Origin: Pseudomonas putida | GTDB taxonomy: Bacteria; Pseudomonadota; Gammaproteobacteria; Pseudomonadales; Pseudomonadaceae | Direction of reading: 5' to 3' | DNA length: 64,000 nt | Assembly: GCA_041879295.1 (NCBI GenBank) | Contig: CP047152.1 | Location: 2,981,501 to 3,045,500 of the forward strand | Shown: one piece after another, positions 8,650 to 19,548 of the stretch | How positions within the stretch are numbered: the stretch's first letter is position 1 | Layout of the letters: every line of letters starts with the position of its first letter | Translations under genes and position numbers: made by a program | Notes under the pieces: model-generated | Database searches by the model: none | What the model was told of the DNA's origin: nothing | The model's input: only the letters and a program-made list of their open reading frames with translations

Positions 8650-9192
8650 TCATTCGTCCGCGTGGTGAACCACGACCAGTAATTGCGCTGGAGTAACACC
8701 TACCGAGCGCAGCCGGTGCGGCGTCTGGGCATTGAAATGCAGGGCGTCGCCCTGCTCCAGCATTACCCGCTCGCTCATGAAATCCACTTCCACCTGGCCT
8801 GCGTGAACAAACAGGAACTCTTCGCCCTGGTGTTCCTTGAACGTGGGGTCGCTGAACTCGGACGGCGGCTGGATCAGAAACGGCAGCAGGCTGCGCTGGC
8901 CAACCTGACTGGTGAGGGCCGCGTACCCCGGCCCTTGTCCATCGCCAACCAAGGCCTGGCGCTCGGTATGGCGCACCAGGCTGTAGCGGCTCTGCCCGGC
9001 CTGTTCTTCGGCGAACAGCTCTTCGACATTGACGTTCAGCGCCCTCGCCAGTTTCAGCGCCGCAGCGATCGAGGGCGTGTTGAGGCCCCGCTCGACCTTG
9101 GACAGGTAGCTTTTGGTCATGCCAGTCTTTTCGGCCAGCATTTCCAGGGTCATCCCCAGTTTCTTACGCAGCAGTTTCAATCGGATAGACAT
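8650..9192 (-). CDS. XRE-family regulator with C-terminal cupin sensor
   Basis: A 180-residue protein. Residues 1-62 form an XRE helix-turn-helix (KKLGMTLEMLAEKTGMTKSY, then SKVERGLNTPSIAAALKLA). Residues about 105-175 form a cupin beta-barrel (EFSDPTFKEHQGEEFLFVHA, then GQVEVDF and GDALHFNAQTPHRL). Such regulators usually bind a small metabolite in the cupin and control a neighbouring transport or catabolic operon. It lies 76 bp downstream of the atoE-like transporter on the same strand, so it is probably the last gene of that operon and may autoregulate it. Ligand unknown. Confidence 0.88.
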   Translation of the reverse strand: MSIRLKLLRKKLGMTLEMLAEKTGMTKSYLSKVERGLNTPSIAAALKLARALNVNVEELFAEEQAGQSRYSLVRHTERQALVGDGQGPGYAALTSQVGQRSLLPFLIQPPSEFSDPTFKEHQGEEFLFVHAGQVEVDFMSERVMLEQGDALHFNAQTPHRLRSVGVTPAQLLVVVHHADE

Positions 9193-9268
9193 GTGACGCG
9201 GGTTTCCCAGGCTGAGGCAGCCATGATACGCGTCTAATAGCTGACGCCAAGCCTGCAGAGGCCTTGAA

Positions 9269-10687
9269 TCAAGGCATCACTGGCGGTACGTACTGCAGCG
9301 TTGTACCCAACGCCCACAGCAACACCAGCACCAACGGCACATGCACCAGCAATTGCACGAACGAGAACCCGATCAGGTCGCGCGCCTTGAGCCCCAGCAC
9401 GCCCAGCAGCGGTAGCATGTAGAACGGGTTGATCAGGTTCGGCAAGGCTTCGGCCGCGTTGTAGATCTGCACCGCCCACCCCAGGTGGTACTGCAGGTCG
9501 TTGGCCACCAGCATCACGTAAGGGGCTTCGATGATCCACTTGCCACCGCCTGAAGGGATGAAGAAGCCCAGCACCGCGGAATACACGCCCATCAGCACGG
9601 CATACGTGTCGTGGGTGGCAATCTGGGTGAAGAACAGTGAAATATGGTGGGCCAGCGTCTGTTCATCGACTCCCTTCACCTGGGTGAGGATGGCGGCGAT
9701 CGAACCATACAGCGGGAACTGGATCAGCACACCGGTGGTGGTCGGTACCGCACGCGCCACCGCGTCAAGGAAGCTGCGTGGGCGCCAGTGCAGCAAAGCA
9801 CCGAGCATGATGAACAACAGGTTGTAGGTGTTGAGCCCCGAGATGGCGGTAATCGCGGGTTTTGTCGCAAACTCCTGATAGAGCCAGCCAGCAGCCAAGG
9901 CCACCAACAGCAGGATCAGGATCGGGCTGTGTTCCAGCCACTCCCCCGGGCGCGTGCGTTGCGTGGCGGGTGGCGCTGTGAAGCTGGGGTCGACACCGCA
10001 GTCTTCGGCGCTACGTGCGCTGTTCGGGCCCGGCGCGGTGGCGTAGGCGATCACCAGCGAGACCACCACCAGCGCCGCCAGCATCACGCCGGACTGCCAG
10101 AGAAAGATGGTTTCGGTAAACGGAATCACCCCGGTTATCGACAGGATTGAAGGTGGCAGGCTGGCCGGGTTGGCCTGCAACTGCGCCGCCGAGGATGACA
10201 GGCCCAGCGCCCACACCGCACCCAGGCCCAGATAAGCCGCCGCACCCGCTGCGCGGTAATCCATCTTCAGGTCGGTACGCCTCGCCAGGGCGCGTACCAA
10301 CAAGCCTCCAAACACCAGCGACAGCCCCCAGTTGAGCAAGGAGGCCAGCATCGAGATCAGTGCTACCCAGCACACTGCCGAGCGCCCATTGCCGGGGATG
10401 CGCGCCAGGCGATCGATCAGCCTCGCGGCGGGCGGCGAGCTGGCCACCACATAACCGCCGATGACCACGAAGGCCATCTGCATGGTGAACGGTATCAGGC
10501 TCCAGAAACCGTCGCCAAAAGCCTTGGCGGTGTCGGTCGGTTTGGCGCCCATGGCCAGTGCGCCAATACACACCAGCAGTACCGCCAACGCGGCGAACAC
10601 CCAGGAGTCGGGGAACCAGCGTTCAGCCCAGTTGGAGCAGCGCAAGGCAAAGCGCGCGGAGCGGCTGTCTTGAATTTCAGCGGCCAC
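9269..10687 (-). CDS. atoE: short-chain fatty acid transporter, AtoE family
   Basis: A 472-residue polytopic membrane protein with about twelve hydrophobic segments. It starts at GTG 10687 with AAAGGAATTCACC upstream. Segments such as PFTMQMAFVVIGGYVVASSP, AYLGLGAVWALGLSSSAAQL and FIPSGGGKWIIEAPYV fit the AtoE/short-chain fatty acid transporter family. With the CoA-transferase subunits upstream it would import butyrate, acetoacetate or similar short acids for activation to CoA esters. It is separated from atoA by a 30-bp-arm REP-like palindrome, which may lower its expression relative to the transferase genes or stabilise the upstream mRNA. Confidence 0.9.
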   Translation of the reverse strand: MAAEIQDSRSARFALRCSNWAERWFPDSWVFAALAVLLVCIGALAMGAKPTDTAKAFGDGFWSLIPFTMQMAFVVIGGYVVASSPPAARLIDRLARIPGNGRSAVCWVALISMLASLLNWGLSLVFGGLLVRALARRTDLKMDYRAAGAAAYLGLGAVWALGLSSSAAQLQANPASLPPSILSITGVIPFTETIFLWQSGVMLAALVVVSLVIAYATAPGPNSARSAEDCGVDPSFTAPPATQRTRPGEWLEHSPILILLLVALAAGWLYQEFATKPAITAISGLNTYNLLFIMLGALLHWRPRSFLDAVARAVPTTTGVLIQFPLYGSIAAILTQVKGVDEQTLAHHISLFFTQIATHDTYAVLMGVYSAVLGFFIPSGGGKWIIEAPYVMLVANDLQYHLGWAVQIYNAAEALPNLINPFYMLPLLGVLGLKARDLIGFSFVQLLVHVPLVLVLLWALGTTLQYVPPVMP

Positions 10688-10746
10688 GGTGAATTCCTTT
10701 TATTGGTTTTATGAGATGAAGCGGTATTGCCAGGCAACGCAAAAAA

Positions 10747-10822
10747 CCTGTGGGAACGGGCTTACCCGCGAATGCGGCGGTCTATGTACCGACGCATTCG
10801 CGGGTAAGCCCGTTCCCACAGG
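10747..10822. repeat. perfect REP-like palindrome between atoA and atoE
   Basis: Two 30-bp arms (10747-10776 and 10793-10822), perfectly complementary, flank a 16-bp loop. The core GTGGGAACGGGCTTACCCGC matches the REP palindromes known to be abundant in P. putida genomes. It lies inside an operon. Confidence 0.9.
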
Positions 10823-10840
10823 GTGAGATCACGTCATGCC

Positions 10841-11497
10841 TTAGAAGGTCATTTCCTTCACATCATCCGGCACGATCAGCTTGCCGGCGGTTTTCTCGAT
10901 AATTTCCTCGACGCTGACCCCAGGTGCGGTCTCGCGCAGGATGAAGGCGCCGTCTTCGATTTCCAGGTAGGCCAGGTCGGTCAACACCTTGCGGATGCAG
11001 CCAGCACCGGTCAGCGGCAGGCTGCACTGCGGCAGCAACTTGGACTCGCCGTCCTTGGAGGCGTGGGTCATGGTGACGATGATGTTCTCGGCGCCGGCCA
11101 CCAGGTCCATGGCCCCACCCATGCCCTTGACCAGCTTGCCCGGAATCATCCACGAGGCGATATTGCCCTGCACGTCCACCTCGAAAGCGCCCAGTACAGT
11201 CAGGTCGACGTGGCCGCCACGGATCATGGCGAACGATTGTGCCGAATCGAAGATCGAGGCGCCGCGGCGGGCGGTGACAGTTTGCTTGCCGGCGTTGATC
11301 ATGTCGGCATCGAGGGTGCTTTCGGTCGGGAACTCGCCCATGCCGAGCAGGCCGTTTTCCGATTGCAGCATCACATCCATGTCGGCGGGTACATAGTTGG
11401 CCACCAAAGTGGGGATGCCGATGCCCAGATTGACGTAGTAACCGTCCTTCAGTTCACGAGCAACGCGTTGCGCCATCTGTTCGCGGGTCAGTGCCAT
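10841..11497 (-). CDS. atoA: 3-oxoacid CoA-transferase subunit B (beta)
   Basis: A 218-residue protein of the CoA-transferase family I beta subunit. NLGIGIPTLVANYVP near residue 23 and SENGLLGMGEFP near residue 46 hold the conserved catalytic Glu (the SENG motif), which forms the glutamyl-CoA thioester. With the alpha subunit encoded 35 bp upstream it moves CoA from succinyl-CoA or acetyl-CoA to acetoacetate or short acids. The length is normal for the family. Gene order atoD-atoA-atoE supports use of short-chain acids or ketone bodies as carbon sources. ScoB would be an equally fair name. Confidence 0.92.
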   Translation of the reverse strand: MALTREQMAQRVARELKDGYYVNLGIGIPTLVANYVPADMDVMLQSENGLLGMGEFPTESTLDADMINAGKQTVTARRGASIFDSAQSFAMIRGGHVDLTVLGAFEVDVQGNIASWMIPGKLVKGMGGAMDLVAGAENIIVTMTHASKDGESKLLPQCSLPLTGAGCIRKVLTDLAYLEIEDGAFILRETAPGVSVEEIIEKTAGKLIVPDDVKEMTF

Positions 11498-11532
11498 GGT
11501 CAGGATCTCTTTGTTGTTCTGTTGGATGGCGC

Positions 11533-12231
11533 TCAGGCCTTGACGGTGCGCTTTTCGATACGCTTTTCGAAGGTGCCGACGATGACACGGTCCACGTAGA
11601 TGCCCGGGGTGTGGATTTCGCTTGGCAGCAGCACGCCGGGCTCGACGATTTCTTCCACTTCGACCACGGTGATCTTGCCGGCGGTGGCCGCCAGCGGGTT
11701 GAAGTTTTGCGCAGTGTTGCGGTAAACCACGTTGCCGTAGTGGTCGGCCTTCCAGCCCTTGACGATGGCGAAGTCACCGGTGATGGATTCTTCCAGGATG
11801 TACTTGCGGCCCTTGAACTCGCGGACTTCCTTGCCGTCGGCAACCGGGGTGCCATAGCCAGTGGCGGTGTAGAACGCCGGGATGCCGGCACCACCTGCGC
11901 GCATTTTTTCGGCGAGGGTGCCCTGTGGGGTCAGCTCCACTTCCAGCTCGCCACTGAGCAACTGGCGTTCGAACTCGGCGTTTTCGCCCACATAGGAAGC
12001 GATCATCTTGCGAATCTGTCGGTCTTCCAGCAGCACGCCCAGACCAAAACCGTCGACACCGCAGTTGTTGGAAACCACGGTCAGGCCCTTGACGCCACGC
12101 CGCTTGATTTCGCTGATAAGGTTTTCCGGGATGCCGCACAGGCCGAAACCACCGGCCAGTACCGTCATGTTGTCGCTCAGGCCTTCGAGGGCCTGTTCAT
12201 AGGTTGCAACGCGCTTGTCCAGTCCGGCCAT
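11533..12231 (-). CDS. atoD: 3-oxoacid CoA-transferase subunit A (alpha)
   Basis: A 232-residue protein starting at ATG 12231 (GGCGGAT upstream), not at the longer in-frame starts toward 12357. [15 protein letters not shown] near residue 27 is the conserved CoA-binding signature of alpha subunits, and [14 protein letters not shown] follows. It is the first gene of a minus-strand operon whose promoter must lie in the 140-bp gap shared with the divergent LysR gene, making that regulator the obvious controller. The enzyme is a heterotetramer with the beta subunit encoded next. ScoA is an alternative name. Confidence 0.92.
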   Translation of the reverse strand: MAGLDKRVATYEQALEGLSDNMTVLAGGFGLCGIPENLISEIKRRGVKGLTVVSNNCGVDGFGLGVLLEDRQIRKMIASYVGENAEFERQLLSGELEVELTPQGTLAEKMRAGGAGIPAFYTATGYGTPVADGKEVREFKGRKYILEESITGDFAIVKGWKADHYGNVVYRNTAQNFNPLAATAGKITVVEVEEIVEPGVLLPSEIHTPGIYVDRVIVGTFEKRIEKRTVKA

Positions 12232-12371
12232 GCTGATCCGCCTTTTGTAGTTGTTTAACCGACGAGGCTGTCGGTGAGCGTGTGCAGACATCTTCACCGC
12301 AAGCGACTGATTTGTTAATTTTGTTTTCGTCATCGATTGATAATTTTTACAAAACAAACGACAGGCCCGAC

Positions 12372-13277
12372 ATGAACGTCAAACAACTGCGCGCCTTTGT
12401 CGCCGTGGCCAAGTACCAGAGCTTTGCCCAGGCCGGTGAACACCTGCACGTTTCGCAACCGGCACTGAGCCTGACCATCAAGGCGCTGGAAGAAAACCTC
12501 GGCGGCGCCCTGCTCAGCCGCACCACGCGCAGCGTCAGCCTGACTGCCGAAGGCGAAGTGCTGCTGCCGCTGGCACGCCGCCTGCTGGCCGACTGGGACG
12601 ACACCGAAGAGATGCTGCGCCAGCGCTTTACCCTGCAATTGGGCCGCGTGTCGGTGGCGGCCATGCCGGCTTTTGCCGGCAACCTGTTGCCCCACTCACT
12701 CAAGGTGTTTCGCCAGCGCTACCCCAAGGTCAACGTCACGGTGCACGACGTGATCAACGAACAGGTACAGGAACTGGTACGCCATCGTCGCGTCGAACTG
12801 GGCATCGGCTTCGAGCCGGATAACATCGATGGGCTGGACTTCCATCCGTTGTATATGGACCGCTTCGTTGCGGTAGTGGCCGCCGACTCACCCTTGGCAC
12901 TGCTGCCCCAGGTCAGCTGGGCACAGCTGATGGCCGAAGATTTCGTGGCCCTGCAGCGCCCTTCAGCGGTGCGCCTGCTGATGGAGCAGAATGTGGCGGC
13001 CCGCCACGGCAAGCTGGCAGTCGCGTTCGAAAGCCACCAGCTGACGACCATTGGCCGCATGGTTGCCAGCGGCCTGGGGGTCAGTGCCGTTCCGGCGCTG
13101 TGCATCAACCAGATGCAGGAACTGGGTGCCCGCTGCGTAACCTTGGTCGAGCCCACTGTCGAGCGGCGCATCGGCGTGATTGCCCTCAGCGAGCACAAGC
13201 TTTCCACCGCAGCGCAAGCACTGCTTGAGGTTCTTCTTTCCAATACCCGCATCCCGGAGGTGACATGCGTTACGTAA
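12372..13277 (+). CDS. LysR-type transcriptional regulator, divergent from the CoA-transferase operon
   Basis: A 301-residue protein beginning [20 protein letters not shown] at 12372. The N-terminal winged helix-turn-helix ([20 protein letters not shown], residues about 20-40) and the periplasmic-binding-like effector domain (residues about 90-290) are typical LysR. It is divergent from atoD and shares its promoter gap, the classic arrangement for a LysR activator of the adjacent operon. Its last codons overlap the aldo-keto reductase start by 13 bp, so it is co-transcribed with that gene. Confidence 0.92.
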   Translation: MNVKQLRAFVAVAKYQSFAQAGEHLHVSQPALSLTIKALEENLGGALLSRTTRSVSLTAEGEVLLPLARRLLADWDDTEEMLRQRFTLQLGRVSVAAMPAFAGNLLPHSLKVFRQRYPKVNVTVHDVINEQVQELVRHRRVELGIGFEPDNIDGLDFHPLYMDRFVAVVAADSPLALLPQVSWAQLMAEDFVALQRPSAVRLLMEQNVAARHGKLAVAFESHQLTTIGRMVASGLGVSAVPALCINQMQELGARCVTLVEPTVERRIGVIALSEHKLSTAAQALLEVLLSNTRIPEVTCVT

Positions 13278-14086
13278 CACTGGCAGGCACGAGCGTCCCA
13301 GCGATCGGCCAGGGCACCTGGTACATGGGCGAAGACCCAGGTCGCAAGGCTGCCGAAGTCGCGGCGCTGCAACAGGGCATCGAGCTGGGCCTGAACCTGA
13401 TCGACACCGCCGAGATGTATGCCGAAGGTGGGGCAGAAGAGGTCGTTGGCCAAGCCATTGCCGGGCGCCGCGACCAGGTATTTCTGGTCAGCAAGGTCTA
13501 CCCGCACAATGCCGGCCTGCGCGGCATGGCGGCTGCCTGCGAACGCAGCCTCACCCGGCTGGGCACCGACTGCATCGACCTGTACCTGCTGCACTGGCGT
13601 GGTCAGCACCCGCTGGAGGAAACCGTCGAAGGCTTCGAGCGCTTGCGCGAGCAAGGCAAGATCAAGCGTTGGGGCGTGTCCAACTTCGATGTCGACGACT
13701 TGCGCGAACTGCACAACCCTGATTGTGCAACCAACCAGGTGTTGTACAACCCGGCCCAGCGTGGCATCGAATTCGACTTGCTACCGTGGTGCGAAAAACG
13801 TGGCTTGCCAACCATGGCCTACTGCCCGCTGGCTCAGGCCGGGCGCTTGTTGCAGCACCCGGTACTGGCGGAAATCGCAGAGCGTCATGGCGCCACACCG
13901 GCCCAGGTCAGCCTGGCCTGGGTGACCCGCGATGACGGCGTGATCGCCATCCCCAAGGCGGTGGCGCCCGAGCACGTGCGGCTCAATGCAGCAGCGGGAG
14001 CGCTGACCTTGACCAGCGAAGACCTGCGGGCGATCGATAAGGCGTTCCCTGCACCGACGCACAAGCAACGGTTGGCGATGGTGTAA
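13265..14086 (+). CDS. aldo/keto reductase
   Basis: A 273-residue AKR-superfamily oxidoreductase with strong GGAGGTGAC just ahead of ATG 13265. The catalytic tetrad is visible as D47 (LIDTAEMY), Y52, K77 (LVSKVYP) and H109 (LYLLHWRG). The cofactor end shows AIPKAV near residue 230, in line with NADPH use. It overlaps the LysR gene by 13 bp, implying translational coupling. The natural carbonyl substrate is unknown; context next to keto-acid genes does not settle it. Confidence 0.9.
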   Translation: MRYVTLAGTSVPAIGQGTWYMGEDPGRKAAEVAALQQGIELGLNLIDTAEMYAEGGAEEVVGQAIAGRRDQVFLVSKVYPHNAGLRGMAAACERSLTRLGTDCIDLYLLHWRGQHPLEETVEGFERLREQGKIKRWGVSNFDVDDLRELHNPDCATNQVLYNPAQRGIEFDLLPWCEKRGLPTMAYCPLAQAGRLLQHPVLAEIAERHGATPAQVSLAWVTRDDGVIAIPKAVAPEHVRLNAAAGALTLTSEDLRAIDKAFPAPTHKQRLAMV

Positions 14087-14120
14087 CCGGCGAGCACAAG
14101 CTGGACCAGTAGATGGCCTC

Positions 14121-14207
14121 TGTGGGCGCGGGCATGCCCGCGAACACCGGCAAGGCCGGTGCCATGCAACGCGGTGGCTGCTTCGCGGGCTCGCCCGCTC
14201 CCACAGG
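14121..14207. repeat. REP-type repeat, copy 1
   Basis: An 87-bp unit with outer arms GTGGGCGCGGGC...GCCCGCTCCCAC and inner ACCGGCAAGGCCGGT. A near-identical unit lies 190 bp further on. Both sit between the convergent aldo-keto reductase and dnaE2 genes. Confidence 0.8.
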
Positions 14208-14309
14208 AGACCGCGCAAGTACCGAGCGTTGAGCAAGCCTTGAGCAACTGCGTCACCACCGCCCGCCGCTGCCGTTCGCCAAGCGCAATCTGGCCCAAGA
14301 CGCGACCTT

Positions 14310-14396
14310 TGTGGGAGCGGGCATGCCCGCGAACACCGGCAAGGCCGGTGCCCTGCAACGCGGTGGCTGCTGCTCGGGCTCGCCCGCTACCACAGG
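14310..14396. repeat. REP-type repeat, copy 2
   Basis: A second copy of the unit at 14121-14207, differing at a few positions. The flanking DNA (AAGTACCGAGCGTTG versus AAGTACCGAACGTTG) is also repeated, so the duplication is longer than the palindrome itself. Confidence 0.8.
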
Positions 14397-14425
14397 GAAC
14401 TGTGCAAGTACCGAACGTTGGGGTT

Positions 14426-17400
14426 TCAGTGGAAATCCCGGCTGCGCACATCCAGCCCTTGCAGCAGCGGACTCACATCCTCCAACCGCCGAGCAATCAG
14501 GTGCCGCACCCCATTCTCCTGCTCCAGCCGCCCACTGACCTTGAGCAACTGCGAACCCACCAGCGCCCGCCGCTGCCGTTCGGCCAGCGCACGCCACACC
14601 ACCACGTTGACCATGCCATGTTCGTCCTCCAGGGTAACGAAGGTCACACCGCTGGCGGTTTGAGGCCGTTGCCGGCCCACCACCAGCCCGGCCACAGCAA
14701 TGTTGTCGCCATGCTCCACACCCTGTAATTCACTGGAGCTGCGACACCCCAGTGCCCTCAGACGAGCGCGCAACAGGGCCAGTGGATGTGGGCCAAGCGT
14801 AGTGCCGAGGGTTTGATAATCGGCCATCAGGTCCTCGCCCACGGTTGGCACGGGCAATTGCACCGTTTCTTCAGGCAAGGCCTGCACATCGGCGAACAAC
14901 GGTAGCTGCGGCTGCACCGCCGCCACCTGCCAGCGCGCCTGATGCCGATCGCTGGCCAAGGCGCGCAGCGCCCCGGCATCAGCCAGGCGGGCACGGGCCC
15001 GAGCGTCCAGGCCGGCGCGCAGGCATAGGTCTTCGACGTTGCGCCACGGCCGCTGCGCCCTCGCCTGCTGCAAGCGCCTGGCATCGGCTTCGGCCAGGCC
15101 ACGCACCAGCCGCAGCCCCATGCGAATGGCCAGGGTGCCTTCAGCATCAGGCTCCAGGGTGCAGTCCCAGTCGCTGTGGCAGACATCAACCGGCCGAACC
15201 TCGATACCTTGGCGGCGAGCCTCTTGCAGCAGCTGATCAGGGCTGTAGAAGCCCATCGGCCAACTGTTGACCAACGCACAGGTGAAAATCGCCGGCTCAT
15301 GGCACTTCAGCCAACTGCTGGCATAGCACAGCAAGGCAAAGCTGGCCGCATGCGACTCAGGGAAGCCATAGCTGCCAAACCCCTTGATCTGCTCAAAGAT
15401 GCGCTCGGCAAACGCCAGCGTGTAACCATTGCGCAACATGCCCTGCACCAGCCGTTCGCGGTGCGGTTCCAGCCCGCCGTGGCGCTTCCAGGCTGCCATG
15501 CTGCGGCGCAACTGGTCAGCCTCGCCCGGGGTATAGTCGGCCGCGACCATCGCCAGTTCCATCACCTGCTCCTGGAACAGCGGCACGCCCAAGGTACGTT
15601 CGAACACTTCCTTCAGTTGCGGCGACGGATACGTCACCGGCTCCTGCTTCAAGCGCCGGCGCAGGTACGGGTGCACCATGTCACCCTGAATCGGCCCGGG
15701 GCGGACGATGGCGACCTCGATGACCAGGTCGTAGAACTTTTGGGGCCGCAGCCGCGGCAACATGGCCATTTGCGCGCGTGACTCGATCTGGAACACGCCC
15801 ATGGTCTCGGCACGGCTGATCATAGCGTAGGTGGCCGGGTCTTCGCTGGGGATGGTCGCCAGGGTCAGGTGCCGGCCACGGTGGTGTAGCAGCAGGTCGA
15901 AGCAGCGGCGCAAGGCGCTGAGCATGCCCAACGCCAGTACGTCGACCTTGAGCAGGCCGACCATGTCCAGGTCATCCTTGTCCCACTGGATCACCGTGCG
16001 CTCCGGCATCGCGGCATTCTCCACCGGCACCAGCTGGTCGAGTGGTTGCTGGGAGATGACAAAACCGCCCGGGTGCTGTGACAGGTGCCGAGGGAAGCCG
16101 ATCAGTTCGCTGGCCAGCACCAGCACCCGCCGCAGCGAAGGGCTGCCCGCTTCGAAACCGGCTTCGGCCAGGCGCTGGTCATCGGGTATGCGATCGCTCC
16201 AGCGGCCACAACATTTGGCCAGGGCATCCACCTGGTCGGTGGGTAGCCCCAGCACCCGCGCCACATCCCGCACCGCACCGGCGGCATGGTAGGTGTTGAC
16301 TACCGCAGTGAGCGCCGCCCGGTGTCGGCCATAGCGACGGAACACATACTGGATCACCTCCTCGCGCCGGTCGTGCTCGAAGTCCACGTCGATGTCCGGC
16401 GGCTCGTTGCGCTCGCGCGACAGGAAGCGCTCGAACAGCAGGTGGTGTTTCATGGGGTCAAGCTCGGTGATGCCCAGCACGAAGCACACCACCGAGTTGG
16501 CTGCCGACCCCCGGCCCTGGCATAGGATGCGCTGGCTGCGGGCGAAGGCGACAATGTCGTGCACTGTCAGGAAGTAACTTTCGTAGCCCAGCTCTTCGAT
16601 CAGCCCCAGTTCCTTGGCAAGCACATCCCGCACTTTGCCACTTGGCCCGCCTGGCCAGCGCAGCGGCATGCCTTGCTCGCACAATTCGCGCAGCCAGCTT
16701 GCCGGGGTATGCCCCTCGGGCACCAGTTCGCGTGGGTACTGGTAACTCAGTTCGCTCAGGTCAAACTGGCAGCGCCGGGCAATGACCAGGGTCTCGGCCA
16801 GCAGGTCGAGCGGATACAGCTCGGCCAGTTGCGCCTGGCTGCGCAGGTGCCGTTCACCATTGGCAAACAGAAAGCGCCCGGCCTCGCTCACCTGGCAATG
16901 CTGGCGGATGGCGGTCATGCAGTCCTGCAAGGCACGGCGGCCACGCACGTGCATGTGCACGTCGCCACAGGCCACGGTGCGAATGCCTACATCAGCCGCC
17001 AGCGCCTGCAACCGTTGCAGGCGCATGGCATCGTCACTGCCCCGGTGCAGGTGCACGGCCAGCCACAGACGCTCAGCGAACACACTGCGCAGCCACGCGC
17101 CGGTAGCGGTATCGCCACTGTCAGCGGCCACCCACAGGGCCAGCAGGCCTTGGTGGTGCAGCAACAGGTCATCACGAAACAGCTGGTACGCACCCTTCTC
17201 TGCCCGCCGGCGGGCACGGGTGATCAGGGCGCACAGGTTCTGGTAGCCGGTCAGGTTCTCGACCAGCAGCACCAGCTTGGGCCCGTCGCACAGTTGCACC
17301 TCGCTGCCAACGATCAGCCGCAACTGGTGCACCTTGGCTGCCTGCCAGGCGCGCACGATACCGGCCAGCGTGCATTCGTCAGTGATCGCCAACGCCTGGT

Positions 17401-17506
17401 AGCCCTGCTCGCGCGCACGCCGGAACAGCTCGTCGGCGCTCGATGCACCGCGCTGGAAGCTGAAGTTGGAAAGGCAATGCAGCTCGGCATAACCCGGGGT
17501 GTTCAT
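14426..17506 (-). CDS. dnaE2: error-prone DNA polymerase DnaE2 (ImuC)
   Basis: A 1026-residue C-family polymerase, full length for DnaE2. The start at 17506 ([20 protein letters not shown]) overlaps the imuB stop by four bases. The N-terminal PHP domain reads [11 protein letters not shown]; the palm acidic residues lie in [10 protein letters not shown] near residue 390 and in the [15 protein letters not shown] region. The OB-fold C-terminus ends with VRSRDFH. With ImuA and ImuB it performs SOS-induced translesion synthesis. It is the last gene of lexA2-imuA-imuB-dnaE2, controlled by the operator before lexA2. Confidence 0.96.
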   Translation of the reverse strand: MNTPGYAELHCLSNFSFQRGASSADELFRRAREQGYQALAITDECTLAGIVRAWQAAKVHQLRLIVGSEVQLCDGPKLVLLVENLTGYQNLCALITRARRRAEKGAYQLFRDDLLLHHQGLLALWVAADSGDTATGAWLRSVFAERLWLAVHLHRGSDDAMRLQRLQALAADVGIRTVACGDVHMHVRGRRALQDCMTAIRQHCQVSEAGRFLFANGERHLRSQAQLAELYPLDLLAETLVIARRCQFDLSELSYQYPRELVPEGHTPASWLRELCEQGMPLRWPGGPSGKVRDVLAKELGLIEELGYESYFLTVHDIVAFARSQRILCQGRGSAANSVVCFVLGITELDPMKHHLLFERFLSRERNEPPDIDVDFEHDRREEVIQYVFRRYGRHRAALTAVVNTYHAAGAVRDVARVLGLPTDQVDALAKCCGRWSDRIPDDQRLAEAGFEAGSPSLRRVLVLASELIGFPRHLSQHPGGFVISQQPLDQLVPVENAAMPERTVIQWDKDDLDMVGLLKVDVLALGMLSALRRCFDLLLHHRGRHLTLATIPSEDPATYAMISRAETMGVFQIESRAQMAMLPRLRPQKFYDLVIEVAIVRPGPIQGDMVHPYLRRRLKQEPVTYPSPQLKEVFERTLGVPLFQEQVMELAMVAADYTPGEADQLRRSMAAWKRHGGLEPHRERLVQGMLRNGYTLAFAERIFEQIKGFGSYGFPESHAASFALLCYASSWLKCHEPAIFTCALVNSWPMGFYSPDQLLQEARRQGIEVRPVDVCHSDWDCTLEPDAEGTLAIRMGLRLVRGLAEADARRLQQARAQRPWRNVEDLCLRAGLDARARARLADAGALRALASDRHQARWQVAAVQPQLPLFADVQALPEETVQLPVPTVGEDLMADYQTLGTTLGPHPLALLRARLRALGCRSSSELQGVEHGDNIAVAGLVVGRQRPQTASGVTFVTLEDEHGMVNVVVWRALAERQRRALVGSQLLKVSGRLEQENGVRHLIARRLEDVSPLLQGLDVRSRDFH

Positions 17507-18921
17507 GCGAACCAACCCTGCAGCCAAAGCGGGCCAGCCTGGCTCAGGTCGCGGTAGGCCCAGCCGCGCAAGCCGTCACGGGTTTCGATGCGGTAGTAGT
17601 CGCGCCGCACATCGCCGCCATCCCACCAACCTGATTCGATACGTTCGGCGTAGCCCTGCACCTGGTAGGCGGCGTCATCCAGCGCGATCGGTGCCGACAA
17701 CAGCCAGCCCGGGCGGCTGCCCGGTGCAACCGGCATGTTGCCTTGGGCACCCTGCTCTACCAAGTGCCAGGCGCATTCGGGGCGGTGATCGGCTGCTGCG
17801 CCAAGCCCCTTGACGGCCTCATCCCCCAGGCGGGCGCGCAGCCGCTCACGCAACTGCGCCCAGGGTTGCGCCTGTTGCGCCCGCGGGTCGAACAACGCCT
17901 GATGCTGTGGCACGAAGGGTGGCAAGTCTTCGGCAACCAGCCGCAGGTTGCGCACCGGTGCGGGTATGCGCAGCGGCTCAAGGCGCGCGCGGGCCAGCTC
18001 GAACAGCATCGCAGCATCGCGTTCCGCCGCCAGCAGGCCCACCTTGAGCAGGGTATCCGGCCCCTCGGCGTGCTCCAGATGCAGGCAGAAGCGCTGCACG
18101 CCACAGTCTCGCCCGGCCAGAAAGGCAGCAAGGTCGTTGAGCATGCGCCGCAGCGGGAACAACAGCGCCTGGTGCGACTCGACGTCGAAGTTGAGTTCCA
18201 GCCGGGTTTCGAAACGGTCCGGTGGCTGGTAGAAATCCAGCCCCAGGTTGCGCAGGCCGAGCAACTGATCGAGGTGCAGCTGCACCTGGGCCGCAAAGCG
18301 CCTGGCCAAGGTATCGCGCGGCAAGGCCAAAACCTGGCCCAGCTGGTGCAAGCCCATGCGGGCAAACGCTTCGGCCGCCTCTGCCGGCAGGCCGACGCGC
18401 GTGATGGGCATGCCAAGCAGCGCCGCTCGGGTGGCGTCGACATCGCCCACGGCCAGGCCATCGTGGCCATTGGCGAGCATGCGAGCAGCCACCGGGTTGC
18501 TGGCCAGGACAATGCGTTGACGCAGGCCCAGTTCTGCCAGCTCCTGACGCAGACGCGCCTCGAACAAGGGCCAGGGCCCGAATAGTTGCAGGCTGGAACC
18601 CACTTCCAGCAGCAGCGCCCGTGGGTAATGCAGGCTGACCTGGGCGCTGAAGCGGTAGGCCCAGGCCGCCAACAGCTGCTGCACCTGATCGATGCGTTTG
18701 GGGTCGGCTTCGACACAGGTGAAGCCATCAGCCAAGGCACGCGCTGCGGTCAGGGTTTGCCCGGCCCGCAGGCCCAGTGCAGCGGCCGCCGGATTGACTG
18801 CCTGCAACAGGCGACGCTGGGTCGGCCCGCCAATCAGCACCAAAGGCGTGTCAGGGTCGTCACGCTCACGCAGGACGGTGTCCAGCGCAAGCTGCGGGAG
18901 CAGGATGCAGGCCCAGAGCAT
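17503..18921 (-). CDS. imuB: ImuB, Y-family polymerase-like mutasome hub
   Basis: A 472-residue protein beginning [20 protein letters not shown]. It follows the Y-family fold (little-finger/HhH region [16 protein letters not shown] near 215), but the usual catalytic Asp/Glu pair is absent: the first strand reads [11 protein letters not shown] rather than the Asp-containing form. This fits its known role as a catalytically dead adaptor that recruits DnaE2 to the beta clamp. It lies 6 bp after imuA and overlaps dnaE2, so the three are tightly coupled. Confidence 0.93.
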   Translation of the reverse strand: MLWACILLPQLALDTVLRERDDPDTPLVLIGGPTQRRLLQAVNPAAAALGLRAGQTLTAARALADGFTCVEADPKRIDQVQQLLAAWAYRFSAQVSLHYPRALLLEVGSSLQLFGPWPLFEARLRQELAELGLRQRIVLASNPVAARMLANGHDGLAVGDVDATRAALLGMPITRVGLPAEAAEAFARMGLHQLGQVLALPRDTLARRFAAQVQLHLDQLLGLRNLGLDFYQPPDRFETRLELNFDVESHQALLFPLRRMLNDLAAFLAGRDCGVQRFCLHLEHAEGPDTLLKVGLLAAERDAAMLFELARARLEPLRIPAPVRNLRLVAEDLPPFVPQHQALFDPRAQQAQPWAQLRERLRARLGDEAVKGLGAAADHRPECAWHLVEQGAQGNMPVAPGSRPGWLLSAPIALDDAAYQVQGYAERIESGWWDGGDVRRDYYRIETRDGLRGWAYRDLSQAGPLWLQGWFA

Positions 18922-18927
18922 GGTGCA

Positions 18928-19548
18928 TCAGCCCCGCCCCGGGCAGGGAATAGGCAGCGCTGGAGGCATGCCACCCCGGCTTTTCAGCACGCGCCATTGC
19001 GCCGGGCGTGTGTCGACTGCAATGCGCAGCGCTGCGGGTGAAGGGTTGTGCGACGCCTGCTGCGGCCTGCAGGCGAACGCCAGTGCCTGCCCGGTTTCGG
19101 CCGCTACCTGCAAGCGCCGCAGGGCGCGGTCATCGGCACGCTCCGGCCAGCACAGCACCGCCGCGCAACTGCCCGAGCGCAGGCACTGCTCTGCAGCCCA
19201 CAGGGCATCGGCAGGCTCGGCATCCACCTGTACCAGCCAGCGCAGGTCCACCCCCGCTGCCTGCCAGGCCGGTGCATAGGGGATGAAAGGTGGAGCCACC
19301 AGCACCACTCTGCTGGCTTCTGCGCTCAGCCGGGCGAGGGTTGGCCACAGCAACTGCAATTCGCCACAGCCGGGGTTGGCCAGCAACAGCTCGCTCAGTG
19401 CTGCCGCTGGCCAGCCACCTTCCGGCAAACGTTCGTCGAGTGCCGCATGGCCGGTGGGCTGCAGCCCGAGCGGTCGCGCCTGGGCCTGCCGGCCGCGCCA
19501 TACCCGGCGCTGTTCCAGCAGCCTGTCGAGGTCGACCACGGCGCCCAT
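18928..19548 (-). CDS. imuA: ImuA (RecA-like mutasome component)
   Basis: A 206-residue protein of the ImuA/SulA2 family. PTGHAALDERLPEGGWPAAALSELL near residue 32 is the region equivalent to the RecA N-terminal core, and ELQLLWPTLARL follows. ImuA is thought to link RecA and ImuB within the mutasome. Its start overlaps the lexA2 stop by one base (TGATG). The gene order and lengths match the cassettes described in P. putida and other Proteobacteria. Confidence 0.92.
   Translation of the reverse strand: MGAVVDLDRLLEQRRVWRGRQAQARPLGLQPTGHAALDERLPEGGWPAAALSELLLANPGCGELQLLWPTLARLSAEASRVVLVAPPFIPYAPAWQAAGVDLRWLVQVDAEPADALWAAEQCLRSGSCAAVLCWPERADDRALRRLQVAAETGQALAFACRPQQASHNPSPAALRIAVDTRPAQWRVLKSRGGMPPALPIPCPGRG

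Noticed and set aside
16559..17557. A 332-residue plus-strand frame opposite dnaE2
   Set aside because: Antisense shadow of the polymerase PHP region, rich in His/Gln as typical for such shadows.
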